Positions 7,316 through 16,340 are shown, counted from the stretch's first letter. The stretch: 20,375 bases of DNA from Chara braunii (GCA_003427395.1 BFEA01000238.1:1-20375); one strand, 5' to 3'. Program-made: numbers and translations. Notes: a model not told the origin generated them from the sequence alone.

Positions 7316-8494
7316 GATGTGCACGATAGAGGAATCCGGAGTGAGGAGGCAAGAGAGATAAAGTCGGGATTGTCGGCGTCTAGGACCCAAGAGGAAACTA
7401 AAGACCGCCAGAGCCCTAGGACCAGGAGTAGACCAACGGAGTTGCGACCGACAAAGTGTTGCAGGAAATTAGTAAAGGCGGCCCCGCCTTCTTAATGAAG
7501 GAGGACCGACGAGAAAATAATACCCGAAGGATGAGTGTCGCAGGAAGAAGGGGCCCAACGACGTGAAGGAAAATAGTGTCATGGCACCAACGCGTGGGAT
7601 CGTAGCATGCGGCCAAGGAGGCCACTTGAATTCGGCATGAGAAAAGCCTAAGGATCATGGAACAAGCAAGGAGAATACAAGGAAAGGGCTAGTAGGTGTC
7701 ACCCAAGCAACTGTCGAGCCATGGCCGACCTGAAAAATGAAGTGGTCTTGGAAGACAAAATCAAAAGGGCTAGAAAAAGAGAAGGAGACCCTCAATTTCG
7801 AAACTTCTAGGCCTTGAACTAATAAGGGACTCAAAGGGAGTGCAACGGATCACAAGGGCCTTAAATATGGAAGGCCCAGAACGTAGCACTGTGTTCACGT
7901 TTGGAGGCGAACGCGAACATGTTCGCCCGAACACGAACAAGCGCCCAAAACTCTCCGAACGCGAAAAAAAAAAAAAAAAAAAAAAAACGTTCTCAAACAA
8001 ATGTGAAAACAACTTATGTTATGTAAAATAACAATACAAGCAACGTTTGCCTTGGATTCATGTTTAAAGTCGTAGCCAATAATGAGTTAAAAAACAAAAA
8101 CCGAAAAAAAAAATAGAAAAAAATATATATATATATATATATATTACGAAAACAAATTATGTTCGTCCGAACATGTTCGCGAGATGTTCGCGCGAACATG
8201 AAGGGGCGCGAACACGTTCGCCGTGCTACGGAGGCCCAAGTATGCTGAACCTAAAAAATGAGGTCCTAGTGTGATCCGAAGTAAAACGGATAGCAAAGGT
8301 GAGGAGAAAAGAGCCTAGGGAGAGAATGGGAGAGGTAGGGGAGTGTGGAAGTGAAAAAAGGGCAAGCCGCCACATCATGGCAAACTTGACCCTTCCTAAA
8401 AGAGGCCTAGATGCCTTGAGCATGACTGCATCAATACCACATGTAGTTAGGACAAAAACGGACACCTAGAACAAAAGAAAACACACGTTGTAGA
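7316..8494 (+). repeat. Decayed relic of the hairpin repeat, split by P3
   Basis: Short blocks here resemble the two better copies at 8495-10900. Examples are AATCCGGAGTGAGGAGGC (7333-7350), like the end of the second copy near 10912; GTGCAACGGATCACAAGGGCC (7840-7860, last base omitted from the match), like 8595; and GTGATCCGAAGTAAAACGGAT (8271-8291), like the CTCCGAGAAGTAACGGACTG word in both copies. P3 occupies 7880-8231 within this relic. The resemblance is patchy and was judged by eye, so limits and orientation are tentative. No coding capacity was supported. Confidence 0.4.
7880..8231 (+). mobile_element. P3: short TIR element with CGAAC/GTTCG arrays
   Basis: A 352-bp element. The ends are AACGTAGCACTG and, inverted, CCGTAGCACGG; both contain the GTAGCA word of P2's terminal repeat. 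An 8-bp direct repeat with one mismatch flanks it, AGGCCCAG (7872-7879) and AGGCCCAA (8232-8239). The left arm has six and the right arm seven CGAAC/GTTCG words, several fused into palindromes: CGAACATGTTCG occurs in both arms, and TGTTCGCGCGAACA in the right one. Between them lie a long A-tract (about 7965-7987), the core at 8006-8101 (96 bp), and a run of AT dinucleotides at 8123-8144. The core matches P1's first 50 positions at 38 by eye. It has no coding capacity. It is inserted in the decayed hairpin-repeat relic. Confidence 0.85.
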
Positions 8495-8500
8495 TACATT

Positions 8501-8518
8501 TTTCATCCTTGGATGAAA
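8501..8518. other. Hairpin A, copy 1
   Basis: TTTCATCC and GGATGAAA pair perfectly (8 bp) around a 2-base gap. The second copy at 9751-9768 has the outer pair switched from T:A to A:T, and one T:A replaced by T:G, so pairing is kept. Confidence 0.7.
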
Positions 8519-8542
8519 CGGTTACAAGACATGTTGATTATT

Positions 8543-8576
8543 CTTGATTTCGAAGAGAAAATTATGAAAAATCAAG
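8543..8576. other. Hairpin B, copy 1
   Basis: CTTGATTT (8543-8550) and AAATCAAG (8569-8576) form a perfect 8-bp stem. The second copy has a 10-bp stem, CTTGATTTTC and GAAAATCAAG, at 9794-9803 and 9818-9827. Confidence 0.65.
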
Positions 8577-9308
8577 AAGGAGGTAGGCCAAGATGCAACG
8601 GACCACAAAAAGCAAAGTAAACACATGTTTCAAGTACATCCAGAGTCAATATTTGGCCCGGATGCACTACGGGATGTGTCGCTTCATTTTGTTTCAGTTT
8701 TGGGCAAGCATGGGGGCAAAGGGACTAGGAAAAATGTCAGCATTTCACTCCGAAATATAACAGACTGCAAGGGAGTTTCAAGGACATGGAAAATTGAACC
8801 TTGACGATCGCATGACACTAGAAAAGAGGGTCCTAAGCATGACGACCAAATTATGATGTTCAACAGCGACCGCGGGTTCAAGATCACGCGGCCACTTGAG
8901 ACACATGGAGCTCACAAAATTGAAACTGTCGGGGACTAGGAAGTCTCAAATAAAATTAGCACGGCATGTGGGGAGGTGTCAGGGTAACATGGGTTCAAAC
9001 AAAAATAATCACAAATGGGCGCTGATACCGACAGCACCACCGGTGGCATAAGTGTCAGGGACTAGTGCGGGATAAGTGTCGGGGGCTTGGACGTTCCACA
9101 AGAAGTGTGGAGCAATATGGGCAATAAATAATTAAATCAAGAGGTGTCGTTAGGATAAAGATCTAAACGACCAAAAATATTAGCATCATAAGTGCGAGCA
9201 TTAGTAGGATCAAGCGGGAGAGCCATAGAGGGAAAAGGAAGCAAGGAAATGTGGGAGGAGGGTATGGACTGCAATCCGGATTATCTCGGACTAGCCACCC
9301 CAGAGAAA

Positions 9309-9330
9309 ATGGAGCCTTGAGAGGCTCCAT
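9309..9330. other. Hairpin D, copy 1
   Basis: ATGGAGCC and GGCTCCAT form a perfect 8-bp stem around the 6-base loop TTGAGA. Copy 2 (10538-10559) has the same length with a compensated G:C to A:T pair and a different loop. Confidence 0.75.
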
Positions 9331-9750
9331 GTGAAAAATAAGTTACAAGGGAAAAATCGGAGCAAAAGCTGTCACAGTTTGGAGCAAACAGTGGCAAAGA
9401 GGGACTCCCGTTAGGAAGGGGGTGCCATAATTGCAGTCTGAGAATTAACGGATTGCCCTTTGGGCATCATCTTGGACTAGATCAAGATGTAAGGCCTAGA
9501 AAAACCCTCAACGGCTAGTTGAAATGTGGCATGTTAAAAGAAAAAAAAAGAAAAAAAAAAAGGAGGGAGAATGAGATAAAAGGGAAGGAGAGAGAGTGAG
9601 TGAGTTGGCTGTCGTTAGGGACTGACACAGTAGTGACTGGCAAACCCCTACTAAATCTTGTGGGGAAAAAGAAAAGAGAAAAAAAAATCAAAAATAAAAA
9701 GGACCACTAATGGTAAAAAACGATCACTTGGGGGGTACATTCGTGACCAG

Positions 9751-9768
9751 ATTCATCCTAGGGTGAAT
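9751..9768. other. Hairpin A, copy 2
   Basis: ATTCATCC and GGGTGAAT pair over 8 positions, including one T:G wobble, around a 2-base gap. Compared with copy 1, the outermost pair changed on both sides. Confidence 0.7.
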
Positions 9769-10537
9769 CGGTTACAAAATATCTTGATTTTTTCTTGATT
9801 TTCTTGAGAAAATCGGAGAAAATCAAGACCTCATGCAACCGAGATACAACAGATTACAAGAGGGGAGGAAAACATTTGTTTCAAGTACATCCGGGACCAA
9901 TATTGAGTCCGGGTGCACTTGAAAATTAGTTGCTTCATTTTGTTTCAGTTTGGGGCAAGTTGTGGGGCAATGAGACTAGGAAAATAACCACTATTGCACT
10001 CCGAGAAGTAACGGACTGCATGGGGGTGCCAAGGCCAAGGGAAAATTAACCTTTACATACTCAAGAAGTGTCTCGAGCATTGGGTAAGTGGAGACGGTAA
10101 ATGAGAACTGTGAGATGAGGATCTCGCGACCTCGAATAATCGACGCACTTGAGACACGTAGAAATGAGAGATTGGGTTGTAGAGGATTTGAAAGTCCCGA
10201 ATAAAAAAATGAGACATTGCCAGGAACGATGTCGGGGACTAGATCTGCCCAAATAAAAATAATTGAAATTTGAAACATGTGTCGGTGAGACTAGCGGCTA
10301 GGCTAGAAAATGAAACTAGTATTGGGTGAGTGGTGGGAACTTGAGTTGTCCCAAGGAAACTGTGGGCCCTAGATGAAGAATGAAAAAACAAAGTGACACT
10401 GTCAAGATCAAGATTTTGATTGTGTAAATTATTAGCAACCACTAGTGCAAACACTAGCACGGTCAAGATAGGCGGCGTTTGGAGGCAAAACGAGAAAAAA
10501 AATGATGGTGGAAGGGTTACCTTGCAGTCCGAGAAAA

Positions 10538-10559
10538 ATAGAGCCCCAATGGGCTCTAT
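10538..10559. other. Hairpin D, copy 2
   Basis: ATAGAGCC and GGCTCTAT pair perfectly over 8 bp, with a ninth C:G pair extending into the loop. The total length of 22 bases equals copy 1. Confidence 0.75.
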
Positions 10560-10904
10560 GCAGAAAATAGGTCGTCAAGGAACAATTGGAGCAAGGGGGC
10601 CAAAAAATTGAGACGAACGAAGACTAAATAAAGCCCCGATGAGTGTAGGGGCTTCATTATTGTGATCCGAGAAATTACGGTCAACAACTTAACCTACATA
10701 TAGATGTAGATCAAAATCCATAGTCCAGAAAAATCCTCGACAGCTACTTGACACTTGTCACATCATAAATCAAAGAAACGAAAAGAAAAAAAGAAAAAAA
10801 AAGAGTGAGAATGAGACAAAAGGGGAGAAAACAGTGGTGGAGAATGTGCCGGTCAGTTAGGACTGGCAGGTCCCTACTGTGACCTCATCACTCTGGATTT
10901 AGTG

Positions 10905-11430
10905 GAGGTCAATCCGGAGTGAGAAGATAAGGCCCTTGGGGCATTATAAAATGATAAAAACGAGAGAAAAAATAAAAGAAAATGGGCTGGTTTTCTTTTT
11001 GACCATGGATATGAGATTCAGATCCATGGAGGAAGTGACATGACCGTTTTTTGTAGGGCCATCGCAAACAGCGAACTTCGGAATAAGTTGGCAGCCCAAA
11101 TGGAAAGAAACGAAAGAAAAACACCATAAATTAAAAAGGCGAGCCTTGAGACTCAAATCTGAAGCAAGGGCTACTTGGGGGTAGCTCAAATTAATGCTGG
11201 CATATTATCTCAACCAGATCCAAGAATGGGATTGCACCAAAACACAAGAAAATGCCTTGGCCTACTCAAATTACGGTACCACTAGGGAAAAGCGAGAAAA
11301 AAATTCACAAGGTCATTTTCTTTCAAGTAGGACTACCCCTTTAATATTAAAACTCAAGGGGCAACTTATGAAAATGAAAGTAAGGCATGAGGAGGCTTTA
11401 GAGGATGTCTAAGTTGGTACCGACCACTCG
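10905..11430. other. Intergenic, probably transposon-derived
   Basis: A-rich sequence continuing from the hairpin repeat. A weak inverted pair, GGGCTAC and GGTAGCTC, occurs around 11168-11188. A + strand open frame of 72 codons (11194-11412) has no recognisable motif. I see nothing else here. Confidence 0.4.
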
Positions 11431-11439
11431 GACTGCATT

Positions 11440-12513
11440 AACTAAACCACCTCCCCGAAAATTATTTTTTTTTACTTTTTTCTGTTAAATGGGGTAAGGT
11501 CGGGGTTCCGGAACCCCAATCCCCAACCCCAACCTCGAACCCCCTCTCCCCTGGGCCACGACGGTCATAACCGTAGCCTCGCGGCCGCGGGGGATTCACA
11601 GCCTGACGGTCATCGTTTCCATTCACTCAATTTCCACTATTCTTCCCACGCTTCCGACTGGTTCCTTGCCCCTCTCAAATTTGATTTAAGGTTTTTCGTT
11701 CTGCCCTGGTGATCAATTTTAGAGGCGGTTTCTCCTTCTCTTCACTTTCATTTTCACTACTACTTTCTTCGATGACTACCTCCTTCCCTTTTCTCTTGTT
11801 CCTTTTCACCTGGGTCATCATTACTTGGAGCTTCAGTCGCTCTTCTTTCATATCGACCATCATCTCTTTCATGTCTGCGAGAGTCTGGTAAGCCTCATTA
11901 TCCTTAGCCGTTCCAATATGCACTTTCTCTCAATCTTACTTCTGCTATATCAACAATTGGTAGGGAACCTGATCAAAATTCTCCAGGTTCTCGCGTATCT
12001 TTGACCAATCGTATCATTCTTGCATCCCCTTTACCAATTTTCGCTGACCCACTTCTGAAAAGTTGTCCAAGAAGATGAGGCATCTGTCCTAGTCCGGCAG
12101 GAATTGCTTCATTGCTCCAAAATTTTGGCGGTTGACCTTACGCCGGTTTGCCAAATCCAGCAATTGGTACCCAATTGGTACTTCTCCTATAACTTCTCCA
12201 CAAAGTATGACCAATCGTGCACGTCTTGTACTAATTATGTCACTTCATCCTTGTATTCCACCTTGCAATATCTCTTCACCATCCACAACATCTTCTCATC
12301 CAACCACTCACAACAGCTCCCCAACTGCTCAAACTTGTCATCCCATCTGAAGGTCTTTTTGTTGTCAAACAATGAGACCTCAACCTTAGGAAACTTCTCT
12401 TTCTGAGACTGTTGAATCACCTTCGCGAGTTCCCGAATGTCGTTCCGCCTTTCATCCTGATTATTGTTATTGTTGGGAGTCGGATGACCCCCTCCGTTCA
12501 TCTTGAGTGACAA
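11440..12513 (-). pseudogene. Gypsy gag region of a second element, reverse strand
   Basis: Read on the - strand from an ATG at 12511-12513, the frame gives MSLKMNGGGHPTPNNNNNQD, then FPKVEVSLFDNKKTFRWDDK and FEQLGSCCEWLDEKM. This resembles the start of a retrotransposon gag: an N-rich leader followed by a helical capsid-like domain with an F..W..KFE pattern. Broken frames between 12235 and 11924 keep pieces such as CLIFLDNFSE. The 11923-11675 frame then reads a Met/Lys/Glu-rich coiled-coil-like stretch, DMKEMMVDMKEERLKLQVMM, and the acidic SSSENESEEKEKP. Beyond this a Gly/Arg/Pro-rich decayed tail extends to about 11440. Gag would form the particle that packages element RNA. Frameshifts make it a pseudogene. 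Protease and pol do not follow here, so the element is truncated. Its upstream flank holds a primer-binding site and a putative LTR, which supports the call. Confidence 0.8.
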
Positions 12514-12725
12514 AAATTACAACAACATAGGTTCACATATCAGTCAAATTTCCTTTGGAGTTGAAAGATAAAACAAAAATAATCTAGTTTTTTAACTTCT
12601 GTCTCCTCTTTACAATTGGGTTTAAATTAACGACTTTTAACTAAAAACCAAACAAACGAAGGTAACTTTACATTCCACTATTCACCCGAGTGTCGCCCCG
12701 TTAGGGACAACGGTAGATAACCGTT

Positions 12726-12744
12726 ATCCCCAACAATGACGCCA
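12726..12744 (-). promoter_or_regulatory. Primer-binding site, tRNA-Asp type
   Basis: On the - strand this reads TGGCGTCATTGTTGGGGAT. It starts with the TGG that complements the CCA end of a tRNA and matches the usual tRNA-Asp complement of plant gypsy elements at about 15 of 19 positions, the differences all being transitions. It lies two bases inside a candidate LTR end (TCAACA on the - strand) and about 210 bp upstream of the gag ATG, the expected arrangement. It would prime minus-strand DNA synthesis. Confidence 0.7.
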
Positions 12745-12746
12745 CT

Positions 12747-13370
12747 TGTTGAGCGCGTCAGCTCCCACCTTTTTCACAAAAGGCGAGAGCCCTCCCTGTC
12801 ATGTCACGGAGGAGTAAAACAAAACAAAACAAGAGAAAACTTAAGGACGACACGAAAGTAATCACACAAACCGTTGACAAGGACGCAACTGCATTACCCC
12901 TTCGCTGCTCTAGCTGGGTGTGACATTTGTATCTCCTGCGGTCCCTTACGATATGTTAGGTTCCCACGAGACACAACTTATCTTCCCTAAGGGGTTGTCA
13001 GGACCCTTAGGGGTGTATCCCTCCTGAACTGCTGACCCACATACAAAAGTTTTTAAATGTAATCGCAGAAGCAGGCCAGTAGATGACGTTTGCTCGTTCT
13101 CTGCAACATAGGTACGCTTGGTTAAAACACCATCTGAACCTAGACGTCATCCGTTCCGTAGGGCGTTGATCTCCTAGGTACGAAACAAACGTCGTTTGAC
13201 TATGACGGCCTCAACCAACTGTGAAACCCACAATAGTTGTCCCGAAACGAATAGACCTTAGGTCGATAAAAAATATATTCAAATTAAATATGAGTAAAAT
13301 CAATACCTGAAAGAACTCAAGCACCACAACATCGAAATAAAAATTAGATTATCAGGGATTAAACTCAACA
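12747..13370 (-). mobile_element. Probable 5' LTR of the reverse-strand gypsy element
   Basis: The inner end is fixed by the primer-binding site: on the - strand the LTR should finish ...TCAACA at 12747. Going outward, the first good inverted partner is TCAACA on the + strand at 13365-13370, which would make the LTR start TGTTGA on the - strand. TGTTGA...TCAACA is a typical LTR border pair, and the length of 624 bp is reasonable. Only one LTR is visible, so there is no second copy to compare and no target duplication to confirm. The outer border is therefore tentative, while the inner border is better supported. Confidence 0.5.
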
Positions 13371-13549
13371 AATAAAAAGAATCAATACAAAGCAACTAAC
13401 ATGGAGTTCATTTTTGATAATAATCCCTTGTGTGACCGACAGGTAGCCGGACCACATCGGTTTTGACTTGATGCGACACACCGTCAAAGTTATTCATTCC
13501 GTCCTACAACCAACCCTAAAGATTGGATAGGCCAACTTGTATTTATTAC

Positions 13550-15110
13550 ACTCTTAATCTTCTTGAATGACAGACTGCTTTGCAGATGATTCTCGATCTG
13601 GTGCATTACTTGAAATGTTGCAAATTTCTGAATAATTCTCTCTTCAGATAACTCTCATATGCTATCGCAATGCTTTGCCACAAACATGATAGTTACGTTC
13701 TATAACATTGACCAAGTTTTGCACGTGATTCATCTTCCCCGTTCTCGATTACCTCTCAATGCCTAAGCATGATTGTACCACCAGTGAGGAACCCAAATAT
13801 TATCCAACTTGTAGGTTCTATCTAAAAAGATTTTTTTATTTTTAGATCTCCTTGCCGAGCCGAATACAAATGGCTCATACATAGGAACAACCCGACATGG
13901 TCCCTTACGCAACCTCGTTAGAAAACAAAGTCTGTAAAAACATGTTTACTCGTGGTACAACTGTCGGCCCTTTCGAGCCTCAGCCTCAATCTGGTCGAGT
14001 CGGACGAACTCCTCGTCACTGAAAATCAAATTAGTAATGTCAGTCCATCGCCAACTCGAACCGTTTGAGAACTATAAAAAGATAGCATTTGAAAGACCAA
14101 CCTTCATTCTATCGCACGAAAGGCTGAACCATCCGAAAGAGGTGCCCCATCGTGGTGTTTCTTATTCGGATGACATCAAAACATTCACCGGATAAGGTAA
14201 TCTTAATGCTCACAATGACTCGAGAAAGACATTGAAGGTTATTCGCGCGATGAAAAAACAAAGTATACCCATAAAATTCGTTCGGAAGTCATGTCACATT
14301 GGCACAAATGTCCACGCGTGAGTTAGAAAAAAGTCATTGCATATTTCTGAGCAAACCAATAATTAAAATCCAATCCAGAGGTTCGACATGTCACCCCAAA
14401 TCAATTGAAGTTGTTCCGCTCGCCGAATTAACTCCTCATCTATAGTGTCACGCACCAACAAGTACCTTGTTTGGGTAAAATCCCTTCGATTGTCGGCCGT
14501 CTGTCCACAGAAAATGGGTCACATTAAGTATCAATGAGTCGTCTAAGGTTCTGAACTTCATCCCAATTATTGCTCTCTCGCACACTTGACTGTCCACTTG
14601 TTCGAAGTAATTTGAGCGGATCAATTTGAAGAACTCAATGCGTTCAAACGGCACGCCATGAGCATCATAGTGTAAGACAAACCTGAGGTAAATCCATCGA
14701 ATTTCAAGGTCAAAGCGCGAGTATAGCTCATTATCCTGATCACATACACATCATAAAGATCATGCTACCAAGTCGTCGAGCTCGACTACAACTAACCTCA
14801 AAGACTTGTGCCAATGCAGAGCTTAGTAAGAGGTATGTCCGTGGCGGATCTCTTGTTGAGCCAAGGTCTGCTCTTAGCTCTCTCTCTCTTGTGGAAATAC
14901 TTCAACCTTATCTAAAACCATGGGCCCTACTCGGTCCAACCGTATTGCGCACCTCTTGGCTTCCGCTACGTGAATCGCTGCAGCCTCCCTATTTGAATTT
15001 TTTTTTTTTTTGTGATAACCGCAGACATCTAGAAAACAATCCGAGTCCCAAATGACGCTACAACAAGTCCTGAACCCAATATACTTCTGATCATATTGGA
15101 CAACGACCAT
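13550..15110 (-). pseudogene. Unrecognised broken coding stretch, reverse strand
   Basis: Several - strand blocks look coding and run in order. They are 15110-14874, with EAAAIHVAEAKRCAIRLDRV and GPMVLDKVEVFPQERE; about 14740-14448, with FDLEIRWIYLRFVLHYDAHG, RIEFFKLIRSNYFEQVDSQ and MKFRTLDDSLILNVTHFLW; and 14038-13765, one frame of about 90 codons with a single stop, with SDEEFVRLDQIEAEARKGR, CRVVPMYEPFVFGSARR and KLDNIWVPHWWYNHA. HVQNLVNVIERNYHVCGKAL follows in a further frame. Composition is protein-like and non-repetitive, so a gene of over 400 residues with several frameshifts and stops is likely. I do not recognise the family. Lying next to the outer LTR border, it may be transposon cargo or an older host gene hit by an insertion. 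Confidence 0.5.
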
Positions 15111-15205
15111 CCTAACTAATTGTCGTTGATCTTTATTCAGGTTAATTTTTTTTTTGTGCTATCAACCACTAAATTTTCCGTTTTCCCCAGACTCATGCTT
15201 CTTAA

Positions 15206-15243
15206 GGCACTACGTTGGCACAACCCTCCACTAACGTAGTGCC
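15206..15243. repeat. Perfect 11-bp inverted repeat with CACTA-like ends
   Basis: GGCACTACGTT (15206-15216) and AACGTAGTGCC (15233-15243) pair perfectly around 16 bases. Trimmed by two bases, the ends read CACTACGTT and AACGTAGTG, the CACTA..TAGTG polarity of En/Spm-type transposons. An outer pair, ACTCATGC (15191-15198) and GCATGAGT (15273-15280), nests around it. It could be the residue of an internally deleted CACTA element or an unrelated cruciform; no 3-bp target duplication is evident. Confidence 0.5.
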
Positions 15244-15249
15244 TACTTG

Positions 15250-15842
15250 CACTTCATATGAAAACTAATAAGTGCATGAGTTTAACTTCTTTTGGTGCCA
15301 GTTCCCCGTACGTTGGTGGCTCCTAAGCCGGCCACAAAGAAAAAGACTAGTTCAGTCTTCGTTTTGTTCGTGAGTATAAGAGAACCATGTCTACCTTTAG
15401 TTGTGAAAATACTTTATGCTCTAAGGAGTGGTCTGAGATAACGCTTCTCGTCGCCCGAGCACATAGCTCGGATCTCAGAAGTTGGGGGGGCTCAACTGTG
15501 AATTCAGCAAGATATCCCCCCGTACTACAATGCACTCTGTGTCAATAACAGGGCTGGATCCTAAAGCAGTTAACCTCTGTCTTAAATGCTTTCTAGAAAA
15601 CAGGAGTCTCAAAAACCTTAAGTGGGATTGTTCGCCGCTTACACCTTTCCTAGAAAGTTGACTCAGACGACAATAAGAGATGAAAAAAAGTTGAGGTTGA
15701 GAACTTGAGACTCTTTTGGACAGACAAAAAACGAGTAGATCTTTCGGGATAGAATTTAAAATCTTTTGGGAAAGTGCTAAATTTAATTACTTTTTCGTCT
15801 TTATTATCCGAGGACTTTTTTTTTTTTTTTCCCGACACCCTC
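15250..15842. other. Intergenic, no gene recognised
   Basis: Short overlapping open frames on both strands have no motif. The right part holds a T-tract (15816-15830) followed by CCCGACACCCTCTC and TTTTCCGTATCA (15848-15859). The same T-tract plus TTTTCCGTATCA arrangement recurs near 18647-18679, possibly poly(A)-tailed retroposon ends read on the - strand. Confidence 0.4.
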
Positions 15843-16340
15843 TCAATTTTTCCGTATCAAAGCACAATCATTTTTTATATACAGACAGGAAAAGGAATCA
15901 AAGAGGATGATATAAACTCTTAGTTCTAAATTAATACAACCAAATCCTTCACAAACAATCTTACATAATAGAGGTGCGAAGCACAAGCTCGTAAGAGCTT
16001 GTGGAGTTCCGGAAATATGCACTTTGCCTACATTGGTTTTGTATCCTGCTTTAAGCGACCCTTTCACCAGCGCTAGGAATTTCTCAGAGACAATCTTTTT
16101 TTTGATAATTTGCATGACAATGTTGTGATCTATATAATCAAAATAGTTAATTATGTCGTCTTCGATGACCCACGTTTGGTGTTTTTTTATTCCTACATGG
16201 ACGTTCGCAAGAGTCAGAGATGTGGCGGAGCCTCTACCAGGCTGAAAAACATGACTGCAATCAATAAATTTCTCTTCGTAGATCATCTCCACTATGACCT
16301 GCATAGCTTTTTGGACTATTTTGAAGTTCCTTCATTATAA
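15843..16340 (-). pseudogene. Group II intron reverse transcriptase/maturase fragment
   Basis: The - strand frame (ATG at 16302-16304, with homology beginning slightly upstream at KIVQKAM) reads IYEEKFIDCSHVFQPGRGSA. It continues with VIEDDIINYFDYIDHNIVM, then KFLALVKGSLKAGYKTN and SGTPQ. These match RT motifs 1-4 of group II intron-encoded proteins in order: the SHGFRPGR-type block, the D-I-x-x-F-D-x-I-D block with its catalytic Asp, and the GTPQ block. After GTPQ the expected GG and SPLL region is garbled in this frame (ALTSLCFAPLLCKIV), consistent with a small frameshift. The YxDD motif, maturase X domain and any endonuclease are absent. Such proteins help splice their host intron in plant organelles. 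A plant mitochondrial origin is inferred, supported by the nearby mitochondrial-type rRNA. It is a dead relic. Confidence 0.82.

Larger units (their letters stand above)
8495..9680 (+). repeat. Hairpin-rich 1.24-kb repeat, copy 1
   Basis: First of two diverged direct copies. Blocks repeat in the same order with offsets of about 1.23-1.29 kb. They include the CGGTTACAA hairpin start, the TTTCAAGTACATCC block, GCTTCATTTTGTTTCAGTTT, a CTCCGA..CAGACTGCA block, ACTTGAGACAC, TGTCGGGGACTAG (8937-8949), an ATGGAGCC hairpin (9309-9330), CAGTCTGAGAATTAACGG, and an A-rich tail followed by GAGAATGAGATAAAAGGG. No open frame of note exists. The unit may be a tandem duplication or two neighbouring insertions of one non-coding element; no terminal repeats or target duplications were found to decide. 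Confidence 0.75.
9738..10900 (+). repeat. Hairpin-rich 1.24-kb repeat, copy 2
   Basis: Second copy, aligning block by block with 8495-9680. Blocks are the ATTCATCC hairpin (9751-9768), stem B (9794-9827), TTCAAGTACATCCGG with its inverted partner CCGGGTGCACTTGAA (9880-9894 and 9909-9923), GCTTCATTTTGTTTCAGTTT, CTCCGAGAAGTAACGGACTG, ACTTGAGACACG, TGTCGGGGACTAG (10230-10242), the ATAGAGCC hairpin (10538-10559), a further stem AAGCCCC/GGGGCTT (10631-10654), and the A-rich tail with GAGAATGAGACAAAAGGG. Divergence is substantial, yet stems are retained. It has no coding capacity. The right limit is approximate; similarity fades near 10900. Confidence 0.75.

Noticed and set aside
862-8231. Encoded transposase for the P elements
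   Set aside because: No open frame inside or near P1, P2 or P3 shows a hAT or other DDE transposase motif; they appear non-autonomous.
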